A stretch of 64,000 bases of DNA from Pseudobdellovibrionaceae bacterium (GTDB lineage Bacteria; Bdellovibrionota; Bdellovibrionia; Bdellovibrionales; Bdellovibrionaceae), in contig JAHBUW010000009.1 of assembly GCA_019637875.1 (NCBI GenBank), forward strand, positions 62,001 to 126,000, read 5' to 3'. The stretch's first letter is position 1; every line of letters starts with the position of its first letter. Under the pieces are notes generated by a model. That model had not been told where the DNA came from. It saw only the letters and a program-made list of their open reading frames with translations, and did not search any database. Below are positions 54,536-63,207 of this stretch, piece after piece. Both the position numbers and the translations under genes were made by a program.

Positions 54536-55375
54536 ATGAAGACGTCCCGATTCGCAGTCACCCTCTCGTTGATGTTGAGCGGCGCTCCCTTCGCGAACGC
54601 GGACGAATCCCTTTACCTCGTGAATCAGAAATCCGGCGAAAGTCGCGTGAGCGCGGAACTTTCGATCGGCGACTCGCAGTACGCGGGCGGACGCAGTCGC
54701 CTGCAGGCACTGGGCGTTGAGTACCGACGCGCGCTCGACGAGCGACAAAGCGTTTGGGGCCGCACGCAGATGATGGGGCGCCAATTCACCACGAGCGGCC
54801 AAGGTCATACCGGCGGCACGGGTTTGTCGGACATCGAACTCGGATACAAAAACGGACGTATCTACGACGTCGTGACTTTGGTGTACGGCGGGACCTTGAA
54901 TCTGAGTCCCGGCGCGACTCAAGATCCGCGCTTGGGGCGCGTCGACAGCAGCAATAGTTTCTCGGGTACGCAATCGGCCGCGGGGTATTTGGGTTTTGAA
55001 TCCTATTCGGAAGCACTCGCCGTCGGTGGCCAAGCGGAAGTGCGTATGTACTCGGACATCCGCGCCCTGGACGGAACCGAAGTGATCACCGTGACCAATC
55101 GCAACCGCCTGGTGCCGCGTTTTTCCGGCTTCGTCGAGATCCCCGTGTCCCGTGACTTCGACCTCGGTTTCGAAGGCGCCCTCGCCCGCTCCGACCTGTC
55201 GGTGGACAAATACTTGCTCGGTGGCGCGGGCAATCAGTACGAGGCCGCCTTCTACGGCAACTACGATCTGGACCGCGACACGCGCGCGGTGGTCCGCATT
55301 TCCGCCAAAAGCCAAAAGTACCCGCTGGCCGAAGAAAGCTTCGACATCGGCGTCGGCCTTCAGCGCGGATTGTAA
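54536..55375 (+). CDS. Exported beta-barrel-like protein
   Basis: A signal peptide (ending ANA) leads to a 257-residue mature protein with many alternating strands and a turn-rich pattern (SVWGRTQMMGRQFTT, LSDIELGYKNGRIYDVVTLVYGGTLNLSPG, GFVEIPVSRDFDLGFEGALAR, YEAAFYGNYDLDRDTRAVVRISAKS) ending in a Leu. This fits an outer-membrane barrel of 10-12 strands. The family is not recognised. ATG 54536 is chosen as the signal start; AAAGGG is close to it. It lies between two glycosyltransferase-like genes. Confidence 0.8.
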   Translation: MKTSRFAVTLSLMLSGAPFANADESLYLVNQKSGESRVSAELSIGDSQYAGGRSRLQALGVEYRRALDERQSVWGRTQMMGRQFTTSGQGHTGGTGLSDIELGYKNGRIYDVVTLVYGGTLNLSPGATQDPRLGRVDSSNSFSGTQSAAGYLGFESYSEALAVGGQAEVRMYSDIRALDGTEVITVTNRNRLVPRFSGFVEIPVSRDFDLGFEGALARSDLSVDKYLLGGAGNQYEAAFYGNYDLDRDTRAVVRISAKSQKYPLAEESFDIGVGLQRGL

Positions 55376-55398
55376 TTCACCCAGGGCCGGGCTAGGAT
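55370..55398 (+). promoter_or_regulatory. Strong promoter placing an ATG at the transcript 5' end
   Basis: TTGTAA (55370-55375), 17 bp, TAGGAT (55393-55398), then 7 nt to ATG 55406. The -35 overlaps the stop codon of the barrel gene. The ATG at 55397 lies inside the -10 and cannot be the start if this promoter is used. Confidence 0.6.
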
Positions 55399-55405
55399 GG
55401 TCGCG

Positions 55406-56650
55406 ATGGCTCGCGCGCAAGTTCCCGAAAAACTGAATATCTGCTTGGTCGGTCAGCGCTTCCCGGTGATGGGACGCGCGAGCGACGAAGGTTTTTTGTG
55501 GCCGATGACTCGCGGTCTGATCGAGAAGGGCCATCAGGTCACCGTCATCTCGACCCGCTCGCCCACGGGAAAACCCGAACTTCTGCGCGACGGCGTTCGG
55601 CTTTTGTACCTGCACGAAGGTTACCCGAACAAAGCCGGCATCCCGTTTCCGGAAGCCGCGCTCGAAAAGTTCACGGAACTTCACAAGGAAAAACCCTTCG
55701 ACCTCGTGCACTCGTTCGACCGCTCCGGTTATTTGATCGGGCGCAAACGTCGACGTTTGAACTTCGCGATGACCTACGACGTCGAGGCGACGCAGATGTC
55801 GCAGCTCTTCTCAATTCTGGGCATGGCGCAGGACCGGGTCAGCTCGCTGCTCGCGACGGGCATCGCGCTGACTTACAAGTTTCTGACGACCTACTTCGGC
55901 GGCGATCGCGACCTTTTGGTCACGGCGGACGGCGTTTTCGTGACGAGCCCCCAGCAGCGCGTGTTCCTGGAGCGCTACTACATGTATCCCGACTTCAACA
56001 TCTTCAGCGTTCCTTACGGCGTCGAGCTTTCGCAGTTCAAACCGCCGATGGGCGAAGAGAGTCCCCTCCGCGCGCGCTTCAAACTTCCCGAGAACACGCA
56101 CGTCGTTCTGACCGTGACCGACATGACCGTACCGGAAGAAATCGTGACGCTCTTGCAGGCTTTCGAACGGGTCGCCGTGAAGAAACCGAACGCCTACATG
56201 GTGATCCTGGGTTCGGGTCCCGAGTGGAAACGCATCGAATACGAAATGCTGAACCTTGCGCTGGGTTCGCGGGTCATCATGCCCGGTGCGCTCAAAGAAG
56301 AAGAAGTCAGCGAGTGGATCCAGATCGCCGACGTCTTCGTGAATATGAGTTCACGCACGACCGGTTTTGAGCCCACGATGATCGAAGCGATGGCGCAAAA
56401 GAAAGTGATCATCGGCTCGGAGCTTTCCCCGATGGCGAATATCGTCGAAGATGGCCAGGACGGCTTCCTGCTTCGTCCCGCCGATACGGACTCGCTCGCG
56501 CAGCTTTTGGTGGAACTTTTCTCAGGAACCATGCCTTCTTTCGAAATCGGGCAAAAGGCGCGCGACAAGGTCACCAATCTCTTCGATCCACGTAAAATGG
56601 TAGAGGCCCTGCACGGCGCCTACCGTCAGGTGCTCAGCCACCGCAACTAA
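55406..56650 (+). CDS. Glycosyltransferase, GT4 family
   Basis: The 414-residue GT-B enzyme carries an N-terminal acceptor domain (LNICLVGQRFPVMGRASDEGFLWPMTRGLIEKGHQVTVIST) and a C-terminal nucleotide-sugar domain with FSVPYGVELSQFKPP, VILGSGPEWKRIEYE, VIMPGALKEEEVSEWIQIADVFVNMS and the catalytic pair in EPTMIEAMAQKKVIIGSE (E-x7-E type). The acceptor sugar cannot be read. ATG 55406 is preferred over 55397 because of the promoter. No ribosome site precedes it. Confidence 0.92.
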   Translation: MARAQVPEKLNICLVGQRFPVMGRASDEGFLWPMTRGLIEKGHQVTVISTRSPTGKPELLRDGVRLLYLHEGYPNKAGIPFPEAALEKFTELHKEKPFDLVHSFDRSGYLIGRKRRRLNFAMTYDVEATQMSQLFSILGMAQDRVSSLLATGIALTYKFLTTYFGGDRDLLVTADGVFVTSPQQRVFLERYYMYPDFNIFSVPYGVELSQFKPPMGEESPLRARFKLPENTHVVLTVTDMTVPEEIVTLLQAFERVAVKKPNAYMVILGSGPEWKRIEYEMLNLALGSRVIMPGALKEEEVSEWIQIADVFVNMSSRTTGFEPTMIEAMAQKKVIIGSELSPMANIVEDGQDGFLLRPADTDSLAQLLVELFSGTMPSFEIGQKARDKVTNLFDPRKMVEALHGAYRQVLSHRN

Positions 56651-56763
56651 GGCGGCGTGACGCGCCCTCCATTAATTCTTGCAACGCGTCAATCGCGTAA
56701 GCACTGGATTTGATTGAAGGCTTGAGTCATCCTTGGAACTGAATTTCACCTCTTGAGGGAGCC

Positions 56764-57045
56764 ATGACCAAAGCCGATCTCATCAACTTGATTGCGGAAA
56801 AAGCGGGTATCACTCGTGTCAAAGCCGAGACCGTGGTCAACACCATCTTCGACTCGATGATCGAAGCGCTGATGCGCGACGACCGCATCGAGATCCGCGG
56901 CTTCGGCTCGTTCGTGAACCGTCAGTACGGCTCGTACAAAGGCCGCAATCCCCGCACCGGCGAAGTCATCAACGTCGACGAGAAAAAACTCCCGTTCTTC
57001 AAAGTCGGCAAAGAACTCAAAGAAGAAATCAACGGCAAGGACTAA
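56764..57045 (+). CDS. HU/IHF-family DNA-bending protein
   Basis: This 93-residue nucleoid protein bends DNA as a dimer. The family pattern is complete: MTKADLINLIAEKAGITRVKAETVVNTIF, RIEIRGFGSFVNRQYGSYKGRNPRTGE (the DNA-binding arm, with RNPRTG at its tip) and PFFKVGKELKEEIN. It is closer to the IHF-beta/HU of delta-proteobacteria-like groups than to E. coli HupA, but alpha/beta assignment is not safe. A ribosome site (TGAGGGA) precedes the ATG. A strong terminator follows. Confidence 0.95.
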   Translation: MTKADLINLIAEKAGITRVKAETVVNTIFDSMIEALMRDDRIEIRGFGSFVNRQYGSYKGRNPRTGEVINVDEKKLPFFKVGKELKEEINGKD

Positions 57046-57072
57046 GTCCGCGCCACTTCCGAATCGGAAACG

Positions 57073-57106
57073 AAAAAAGCCGCGAAGTTCGCGGCTTTTT
57101 TTATTT
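57073..57106. terminator. Bidirectional intrinsic terminator
   Basis: AAAAAAGCCGCGAA pairs with TTCGCGGCTTTTTT and is flanked by a T-run and an A-run. It ends the HU/IHF gene from the left and the Glt-like operon from the right. A second stem, GAGGGCC-TTTTC-GGCCCTC (57127-57145), lies beside it. Confidence 0.92.
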
Positions 57107-57152
57107 CGTTTACCCCGAGAAACCAAGAGGGCCTTTTCGGCCCTCGACCAAA

Positions 57153-58163
57153 CTAAGGTTGCGCGGGCTTGAAATAGACTTGTACGGTTGTGCCGTCGGG
57201 CTGCTCGGTCCACTGGATGCGACGTCCGAGGACGATCGCGTTGTCGGTCGCATCGTAGCTCCAGCCGGTGTCGGGATGGGGCTCGATCAGCTGCGCTCCG
57301 TAAGTGACCTCGACCGTATCGATGATCGGGCGACGATCCAGCAGGACGCGGCGACCGATGCGCTCCACCAAGTCCGAACCGATGCGGGCGAGCTTCGTTC
57401 CGTAATCGGGATCGCACAGACCGTAGAATTGTCCCTTGGTCAGACTGAAGAAGTCCTCGATCCGGCGCGGAGGCGCGTTGTATTCGTCACGCGAGCAGCC
57501 GGTCGAATCGTTCGTCGGGATGATGACCCCGTAGCTCAGGATCTTCGACGAATCGCCCTTTTTCATGTTCAACAGGAACTGGTGGATCTGATTCGCGTCG
57601 AACTTGTCGCTTTGATCCTCGGCGTCCGTGATGATCACGATCGCGAGGTAAGCCGAAGGCCGGTAGAAGCCGACATTCCGTCCCGACAGGTTCGGTTCGG
57701 TCAAAGCCAGATTGAGCGGATCGAAGACGCGCTCCCAGCCCGAACCCGAAGTTCCGACCATGATGTTCTGTTTCAGGATGTCCATGCCGTTCACGGTCGA
57801 ACGATCGATGAACTTCGTCCGTCCCGACAAAACGCCGCCACCGTTGTTCAAGTGCGCGCTGTAGTTGTCCGAGGTCGTGATCACGCCGATGTGGTAGTCG
57901 ACGAACTTGTTCGTCGCGATCCCGTTCGTGAACAGATCGACGTTGTCCTGCATGTTCTTCTGGTGCGTGTACATCGAACCCGAATCGTCGATGACGAAAA
58001 GGATGTCGACGGACGGATTGAAGGTCTGCAGCTCGGTGCCTTCGGACTTCCGCGTTTCACGCGGAGGTTCGCCGACCAACTTCGGGCTGGGGTTTTCGCA
58101 GGCCGCGAGTCCCAGAAGGACGGGCGCGGCGAGCAGAGCTTTCGCGAAAGATTTGAACATCAT
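57153..58163 (-). CDS. Lipoprotein with von Willebrand A domain, end of Glt-like operon
   Basis: The lipobox is GLAAC (Cys22). Residues 52-290 form a vWA fold with intact metal site D59-x-S61-x-S63 (VIDDSGSM) and IVIITDAEDQS. It has the same layout as the vWA lipoprotein at 10046-11059. The C-terminal domain ends WTEQPDGTTVQVYFKPAQP. It lies 9 bp after the TPR-like gene and is the last gene of the operon. A surface or periplasmic adaptor to the Glt-like complex is likely from context. Confidence 0.9.
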   Translation of the reverse strand: MMFKSFAKALLAAPVLLGLAACENPSPKLVGEPPRETRKSEGTELQTFNPSVDILFVIDDSGSMYTHQKNMQDNVDLFTNGIATNKFVDYHIGVITTSDNYSAHLNNGGGVLSGRTKFIDRSTVNGMDILKQNIMVGTSGSGWERVFDPLNLALTEPNLSGRNVGFYRPSAYLAIVIITDAEDQSDKFDANQIHQFLLNMKKGDSSKILSYGVIIPTNDSTGCSRDEYNAPPRRIEDFFSLTKGQFYGLCDPDYGTKLARIGSDLVERIGRRVLLDRRPIIDTVEVTYGAQLIEPHPDTGWSYDATDNAIVLGRRIQWTEQPDGTTVQVYFKPAQP

Positions 58164-58172
58164 CCGGGCTCC

Positions 58173-59801
58173 TTATTGTTTGGTGCTGCGACCTTCGCAG
58201 CCACCTTTGACGTTCACGTTGTAGTGGGCGAGTTCGTCGAACCAGAGCTCTTTTTCGACCGGGAATTTCAACTGGAACTTCTCGGGCGTGTCTTTCGCGC
58301 CGGTCAGTGCCGTCTTCTTCTCGGGACGGGCCGCCGAAACCCGGTCCGCCAGCATCGACTGCTGCAGGACTTCGGCTTCCACGACGTGGAGCTTCGACAG
58401 GATCTCTTGGGTCTCTTTCACTTCCACGGCCGCCAGGGCCTGGACGCGCTTGAAGACCTGAACTTCCGCCGAACGGCGACGGGCTTCGATGTCGTTCTTC
58501 ATTTCTTCCAGCGGGGCCGCGAAGCCCACGCGATCGGTCGCGCTGCTCAAAGAGCGAGCGTAGAGCTCTCCGGCTCTGCGTGCTTCGTTCTGAAGTGAAC
58601 GCTCGAAAACGATCAAAGAACCCAACATCGAGTCGCGAGGCGCCCAGCGCGGGATCGACTTCATGGTCGCGCCCATCTCGACGAACTTGATTTTGCCGGC
58701 CGCGCGTTTCGCGACGAGGTCGCGCACCGCGGGCGTATCCGCGTTGTCCGCCAGCTTCACGAGTTCGCCCGTGCGCTCACGGAAATCTTTACGGAACTGC
58801 AAAAGCGACGCGTGCACGCCGGTGTAGTCGCAGACTTTCAGCTGCGCGAGCGTGCGCAAGAACGAAGCCTCGGGACCAACCATCACCGCGAAGTACGGCT
58901 GGGTCAGCGTGCGGGTCACCGCGAGCGTGTCTTGGGGTTGTCCTTTACGGATGAATGCCCAACCCGCCTCTTCCTGAGCTTCGAAGAAGTAGTCCGAAGA
59001 TTTCGGGATCTTCTGGTAATACTTGATCGCCGCGTCCAGGTAGCCGTTCTGGTAGAGCATCCGCGCCGCGGTCATCTCCATCAAGTCGACGCCGACGGGA
59101 TTCATCGGTTGCTTGATCAGATGCGCGAGCGCTTGCGCCGCTTGACCGCGGTCCTGTCCCACCAAAGCGAGCACCAGCTGCCATTGCAGCATCGCGCGCT
59201 CTTTGGTTCCGGGCTTCGATTTCACCATCAAGTCTTTGACCAGATCCATTTGGTCGAAGCCGTTGATCTGACGGCTGCGAACTTGAATCTCGGCGCCGAC
59301 GCCGAAGATTTCGGTCCACTGGGGATTCCATTTTTCGATCCACACTTGAGTCCAAGCGGGGTGGGTTTCACCCGCCACTTGGCGCCACAGCTGGATCAGA
59401 TCTTTGTCCACGCCTTTCGCGTCCTGGATCATCAACAGATTTTCCAGACCCGAAACGGGCATTTGGTTTTGGAACAAAAGGTAAGCTTTCAGCGCCTGAC
59501 CGTTCGGCGTGCGGATGAACGAGGTCTTCTCGAAAGCCGGAGCCCACTGGAAGAGCGCCTTTTCCCAGTCATTCTTTTCGATGAACTGGAAGAAGATGTT
59601 CTGTTCCGCCGTCATGTTCGGCGTGAGTTTACGGAGCGGAGTTTTCGCCAGGGCCTGGACCACGCCCGCGCCCGAATTCGACTGACCGTCGAGAATCCGC
59701 AGCAGGTCGTCGTCTCCGGCGCTGTCTTGCGCGAAGGCCACCGGCGACACCAGCAGGGCCGTCGCCGCCAGAAGTCCCAGTTTCTTATTCAATGCCATCA
59801 T
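58173..59801 (-). CDS. Exported TPR-like protein of the Glt-like operon
   Basis: A signal peptide (residues 1-24) leads into a helical repeat protein. Residues 60-320 have the spacing of TPR/SEL1-like helices (AMLQWQLVLALVGQDRGQAAQALAHLI, ARMLYQNGYLDAAIKYYQKIPKSSDYFFEAQEEAGWAFIRKGQ). Residues 330-490 are coiled-coil-rich (ERSLQNEARRAGELYARSL, VKETQEILSKLHVVEAEVL). The likeness is to periplasmic TPR members of the Myxococcus gliding complex (such as GltE), without a clear one-to-one match. Its end overlaps nothing; its start overlaps the barrel gene by 4 bp. Confidence 0.85.
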   Translation of the reverse strand: MMALNKKLGLLAATALLVSPVAFAQDSAGDDDLLRILDGQSNSGAGVVQALAKTPLRKLTPNMTAEQNIFFQFIEKNDWEKALFQWAPAFEKTSFIRTPNGQALKAYLLFQNQMPVSGLENLLMIQDAKGVDKDLIQLWRQVAGETHPAWTQVWIEKWNPQWTEIFGVGAEIQVRSRQINGFDQMDLVKDLMVKSKPGTKERAMLQWQLVLALVGQDRGQAAQALAHLIKQPMNPVGVDLMEMTAARMLYQNGYLDAAIKYYQKIPKSSDYFFEAQEEAGWAFIRKGQPQDTLAVTRTLTQPYFAVMVGPEASFLRTLAQLKVCDYTGVHASLLQFRKDFRERTGELVKLADNADTPAVRDLVAKRAAGKIKFVEMGATMKSIPRWAPRDSMLGSLIVFERSLQNEARRAGELYARSLSSATDRVGFAAPLEEMKNDIEARRRSAEVQVFKRVQALAAVEVKETQEILSKLHVVEAEVLQQSMLADRVSAARPEKKTALTGAKDTPEKFQLKFPVEKELWFDELAHYNVNVKGGCEGRSTKQ

Positions 59802-60487
59802 AGCAGGTATCCCATCTGGAGGCTCGCGACGGTCAGGTCGATTTTCGACGTTCCGTTCGAGCGCTCGCTGTCATAGGTCTGGTAACGCATTTCGAAACGT
59901 GTGGTCAGATGCTGCGAAATCCAGAAACCGACGCCACCACCCGCGGTCAGGGTCTGCTTCGATCCCGACTTCAAGTTGATGGTTCCGCCGCCCGCGAGTG
60001 CGTAGACGTCGAAGTGCGCGATCCCTTTGTTGAAGATATTGAGCTTCCCGTAGATCGGATAGAACGCGACGGTCGCCAGCACTTGATCTTTCGGGTAGTC
60101 GAGCTCGGGCACGATGTTTTTGCCCAACAGACCGCTGTCGTTGATCAAGTTGTTACCTTCGGGGCTCAGATCCGAGCGCATGGTGTTGTACTTCACGCCC
60201 ACCGACCAGTGCGGATTGATGTGGAAGTTCCCGTTCACGCCGAAGTTGCGCGTGTTCAGGTAGGAATCGCCACCCAGAACGCTCGCGAACTCGGGCGCGA
60301 CTTCGAAACGACGGTGACGGTTGACCACGCGGTCTTGAACGACGGTGATCTGCGTGTCGGGCTCGAGCGCCTTCGCCTTTTCCATCAGGACGTCGTTACC
60401 GCCCAGTTTGTCGAAATCTTCCATGATGTCCGCGCGCGCGGCCGTCGCCGACAGAACGAGTCCAAAGATCAAAAGAGATTTCATCAT
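59798..60487 (-). CDS. Outer-membrane beta-barrel of the Glt-like operon
   Basis: A signal peptide (ending ARA) is followed by a short helical part (20-55), then a barrel of about eight strands: FEVAPEFASVLGGDSYLNTRNFGVNGNFHINPHWSVGVKYN, VLATVAFYPIYGKLNIFNKGIAHFDVYALAGGG, GGGVGFWISQHLTTRFEMRYQTYD, and a final IDLTVASLQMGYLL. This is the outer-membrane beta-barrel type found with gliding-motility genes in myxobacteria and relatives. It overlaps its neighbours by 4 bp on both sides, so the genes are translated in series. Confidence 0.88.
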   Translation of the reverse strand: MMKSLLIFGLVLSATAARADIMEDFDKLGGNDVLMEKAKALEPDTQITVVQDRVVNRHRRFEVAPEFASVLGGDSYLNTRNFGVNGNFHINPHWSVGVKYNTMRSDLSPEGNNLINDSGLLGKNIVPELDYPKDQVLATVAFYPIYGKLNIFNKGIAHFDVYALAGGGTINLKSGSKQTLTAGGGVGFWISQHLTTRFEMRYQTYDSERSNGTSKIDLTVASLQMGYLL

Positions 60488-61686
60488 TGTGCCACCACCT
60501 TAAATTTCAGAGCGAAGTCACGATTGACCGAGTAACGGTCCAAAGACACGGGGCTCGAGTTCGTCGCGCGGATGCGGACGGTGGACTCGGTTCCGATGGG
60601 CGTCGCGGGCATTTCGATCGGCGCCGCCGCCAGCTTCCAGGAAGCCCGGCAAACGTTCATCCAACGACGACCGGATTGCTGGACGCAGTTCAAAGTGAAG
60701 CCGTTCGGCAGTTCCGAAGGATTCAGAATCTCGACGGTCACGATGCCCTCTTGGCGGGGGTCCATCACGATCACGTCTTGATTCATATCGACGCCGACTT
60801 TCGCTTCGAACGAGTCCGAAGACAGGATCGGGTGCTGCACGTCGGTGTTGATCGCCACGCGGTATTCTTTGGTGGGCGACATTTTTCCGAAGCGGGTCAC
60901 CGCGGTCACGCGGAAGTAGAAATCGCCGCTGTTCTTGGTCACGTCGACGTCCTGCAGGTTCACGTTGATCGTGAACTTCCACATGGTCGGATCCGAGAAG
61001 TCGCGATCGGGGTTATCCTCGCTCGCCACGCGGATGTAGGGAGTCAGGTCGCCCACGCGGGGCTCGTTGGTCGGTGATTGGATGAAGATGCGGGGTTTCT
61101 GACCGGCTTGGTTCACGCCGTCTTCGTCTTTCACCCAGATCGTCAAACGCAGAGTCTCGCCTTCACGCGCGGCACTTGCCGGGAAGCCGGTTTCTTTCAC
61201 GATGGTCGGCTGGCGCTCCAGGCGCGAGATCGTCATTGGGAAATCTTCGGTGCGGGTCGCGGTGATGTTCGTTTGCGTCTGACGGCCGTTCAAACGGACA
61301 CGCAGGAAGGTCGTGCGCGTCGATTCGCTACCGCTGACGTAACCGCGGGGCGGAACCCAGCTGAAGATGCCGGTCGCGGGATCGAAGGTCGCGCCATCGA
61401 AGTCCGCCAAGTTATCCACCATCAGATCGGTTTCGTAGTTATCAAGCAGGATACGTCCCGTGATCGACACTTGGCCTTCGACGTTTTCCGTGAAGAAAAA
61501 GTGCGACGCGTTCGAAGAGATGATCATGTTCTCTTTCGAGGCGACGGGCGGCGCCGGCTTTTGGAAACCGGGAGTCGCGTTCTTGATGTAGTCAGGCTGA
61601 CCCGCGAGCGGATCTTGATTCCCGCAACCCGAAAACGCCAGGGCGCCGAGAGCGATCAAAGTCAGTTGGGTATATTGCTTCATCAT
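60484..61686 (-). CDS. Lipoprotein of the Glt-like operon
   Basis: The lipobox is ALAFSGC (Cys21). The mature protein of 380 residues has Ig/cadherin-like strands: FDPATGIFSWVPPRGYVSGSESTRTTFLRVRL is a typical Ig-type 'structural element with FxWxP' pattern; others follow in regions 150-280. Two Cys lie near the C-terminus (LNCVQQSG and NVCRASW). It may bind the outer-membrane barrel next door. Its start has a ribosome site (GAGGGGA) and its stop overlaps the barrel gene by 4 bp. Confidence 0.85.
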   Translation of the reverse strand: MMKQYTQLTLIALGALAFSGCGNQDPLAGQPDYIKNATPGFQKPAPPVASKENMIISSNASHFFFTENVEGQVSITGRILLDNYETDLMVDNLADFDGATFDPATGIFSWVPPRGYVSGSESTRTTFLRVRLNGRQTQTNITATRTEDFPMTISRLERQPTIVKETGFPASAAREGETLRLTIWVKDEDGVNQAGQKPRIFIQSPTNEPRVGDLTPYIRVASEDNPDRDFSDPTMWKFTINVNLQDVDVTKNSGDFYFRVTAVTRFGKMSPTKEYRVAINTDVQHPILSSDSFEAKVGVDMNQDVIVMDPRQEGIVTVEILNPSELPNGFTLNCVQQSGRRWMNVCRASWKLAAAPIEMPATPIGTESTVRIRATNSSPVSLDRYSVNRDFALKFKVVAQ

Positions 61687-61699
61687 ATTTCCCCTCTCC

Positions 61700-62836
61700 T
61701 CAACCTTGTCCGGCGCGACGGAGCACGAACGGATAAGAGACCTTCACATCCACTCCGTTTTGCGGGAGCGGGAACTTCCAACTTTTCAGACGGAGGACGA
61801 TGCAGTCCTCAACGATTTTCGAACCGAGCGACGTATTCGCGACGCTTGCGGTTTTAACCATGCCGTTGCCGCCGATGGTGAAATCGACCGCCACGCGGCC
61901 CGCCAGCGACGGCGTACCTTGCAGACCTTGCTCGTAACAGAAACGAACCTGACCGAGATTGCGATTGATCACGGCCGCGATCGCGTCACGATCCAAGCCG
62001 CCGTCGATTGTCGCTTCCGAGACCAGCGCCATCGAAGTTCCGCCCGTCGCGCCGAGGAGCGACGTCGTGCCGTAACCGGCCTGACCGCCGCCTTTACCCT
62101 TGGTGCCGTAGCCGCCCGCGCCTTTGATGTTGCCGCCGGCGCCCAAAGGAGCCGCGACCAAACCTTTGGCGTAGATGTTCGTCTGCACGCCGCCGGAACC
62201 TTCGGTGCCGCCCAGACCGGGACCCGCGGTCGTTTGCGCCGCGCCCAGATTCAATCCGCCCTGCTGGCGGCTGTTTTTCATGGAACCCAGAACGCCCAAT
62301 GCGCCCATCCGTTTCACCGCACCGGTTTTCACGGGCTTCGCGGTTTCGCGCACTTGCGCATCGGGATTCGCGACCGTCGCGTCCATCTTCGGCTGCACCG
62401 GCTTGGGTTGCAGTCTTTGGATGATCTGGACGACCTCTTGTTTCAACTCTTCTTGGATCTCGGGCGTCTGGATCGTGAGGTTGCTCATGAACACCATCGA
62501 GGTGAAGAAGAACAGCGCCATGATGAAGAGGGCTCCCCACCACAGACGGTCGCTTTCTTCTTCCATCTCGGGATCGACCGCAACTTTCGCATCGACCGCG
62601 GCCGACTTGATCCGGCCGATGCCGGGAACGTCGAACTCGAAGTCCTCGGTGAACTGGATTTTGCCCAGCTCGCTGAACTTCACCCGTTTGTTTACCAGAT
62701 CTTCCAGATTCGGTACGAGCTCCAGACGACGGGTGTCTTTACGTTGAATGACATGCGCTTCGTTCCCGCGAAGGACGAAGGTGCGGATCACTTCCCCGTT
62801 GTCTCTTTCCAGAACCAGTTTCTTAGCTGTTTCCAT
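61700..62836 (-). CDS. GltG/GltJ-like (PglI/AgmX-type) TonB-domain protein
   Basis: It has a cytoplasmic N-terminal domain (1-95; strand-rich), one membrane span (about 98-118), a Pro/Gln region (120-160), a Gly/Ala-rich stretch (175-265), and a TonB-like C-terminal domain (about 280-378) with INRNLGQVRFCYEQGLQGTPSLAGRVAVDFTIGGNGMVKTASVANTSL. This domain is the AgmX/PglI C-terminal type of Myxococcus Glt proteins, where it carries the proton-driven force across the periplasm. The N-terminal domain lacks clear FHA or zinc motifs seen in those proteins. It is preceded by the small membrane protein. Confidence 0.9.
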   Translation of the reverse strand: METAKKLVLERDNGEVIRTFVLRGNEAHVIQRKDTRRLELVPNLEDLVNKRVKFSELGKIQFTEDFEFDVPGIGRIKSAAVDAKVAVDPEMEEESDRLWWGALFIMALFFFTSMVFMSNLTIQTPEIQEELKQEVVQIIQRLQPKPVQPKMDATVANPDAQVRETAKPVKTGAVKRMGALGVLGSMKNSRQQGGLNLGAAQTTAGPGLGGTEGSGGVQTNIYAKGLVAAPLGAGGNIKGAGGYGTKGKGGGQAGYGTTSLLGATGGTSMALVSEATIDGGLDRDAIAAVINRNLGQVRFCYEQGLQGTPSLAGRVAVDFTIGGNGMVKTASVANTSLGSKIVEDCIVLRLKSWKFPLPQNGVDVKVSYPFVLRRAGQG

Positions 62837-62861
62837 GTCTATCCCTGACCCCTCTTAAAAA

Positions 62862-63194
62862 TTACTGGCGCGAAACGGATTGCTTGATGCGATCTTGGAA
62901 GTCCTTGCGAACGCCCAACAAAGAATCCAGAACTTTGTCCTCTTCCACCGTGGTCACCGCTTCATCCGAGAAGTGGTATTTACCTTGGACGAGAACATCT
63001 TCGAAGCTGACTTCGGTTGTTTTCTTCGCGCCCTTGGGCGCGGCTTGTCCTTCGCCTTTCGCCGCGGGAGCGGCCGGCGCGGGTGCGGCCGACGCCTGGT
63101 TCATCCACAGGAACGTGAGCACGCTGACGAAAGAAATCAGGAAGCCCAGTACGGGTCCCAGAGGGCTGCGCTTTTGACGTTTTGACTTTGCCAT
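62862..63194 (-). CDS. Small membrane protein of the Glt-like operon
   Basis: The 110-residue protein has a basic N-terminus (KSKRQKRSPLG), one membrane span (about 12-34), an Ala/Pro-rich linker and a C-terminal soluble part with VSFEDVLVQGKYHFSDEAVTTVEEDKVLDSLLGVRKDF. Its size and position fit a small inner-membrane partner (GltF-like), but the sequence is too short to say more. ATG 63194 has AAGGAG 9 nt upstream. The operon spacing is 25 bp on one side and 13 bp on the other. Confidence 0.82.
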   Translation of the reverse strand: MAKSKRQKRSPLGPVLGFLISFVSVLTFLWMNQASAAPAPAAPAAKGEGQAAPKGAKKTTEVSFEDVLVQGKYHFSDEAVTTVEEDKVLDSLLGVRKDFQDRIKQSVSRQ

Positions 63195-63207
63195 GATTCG
63201 CGACTCC

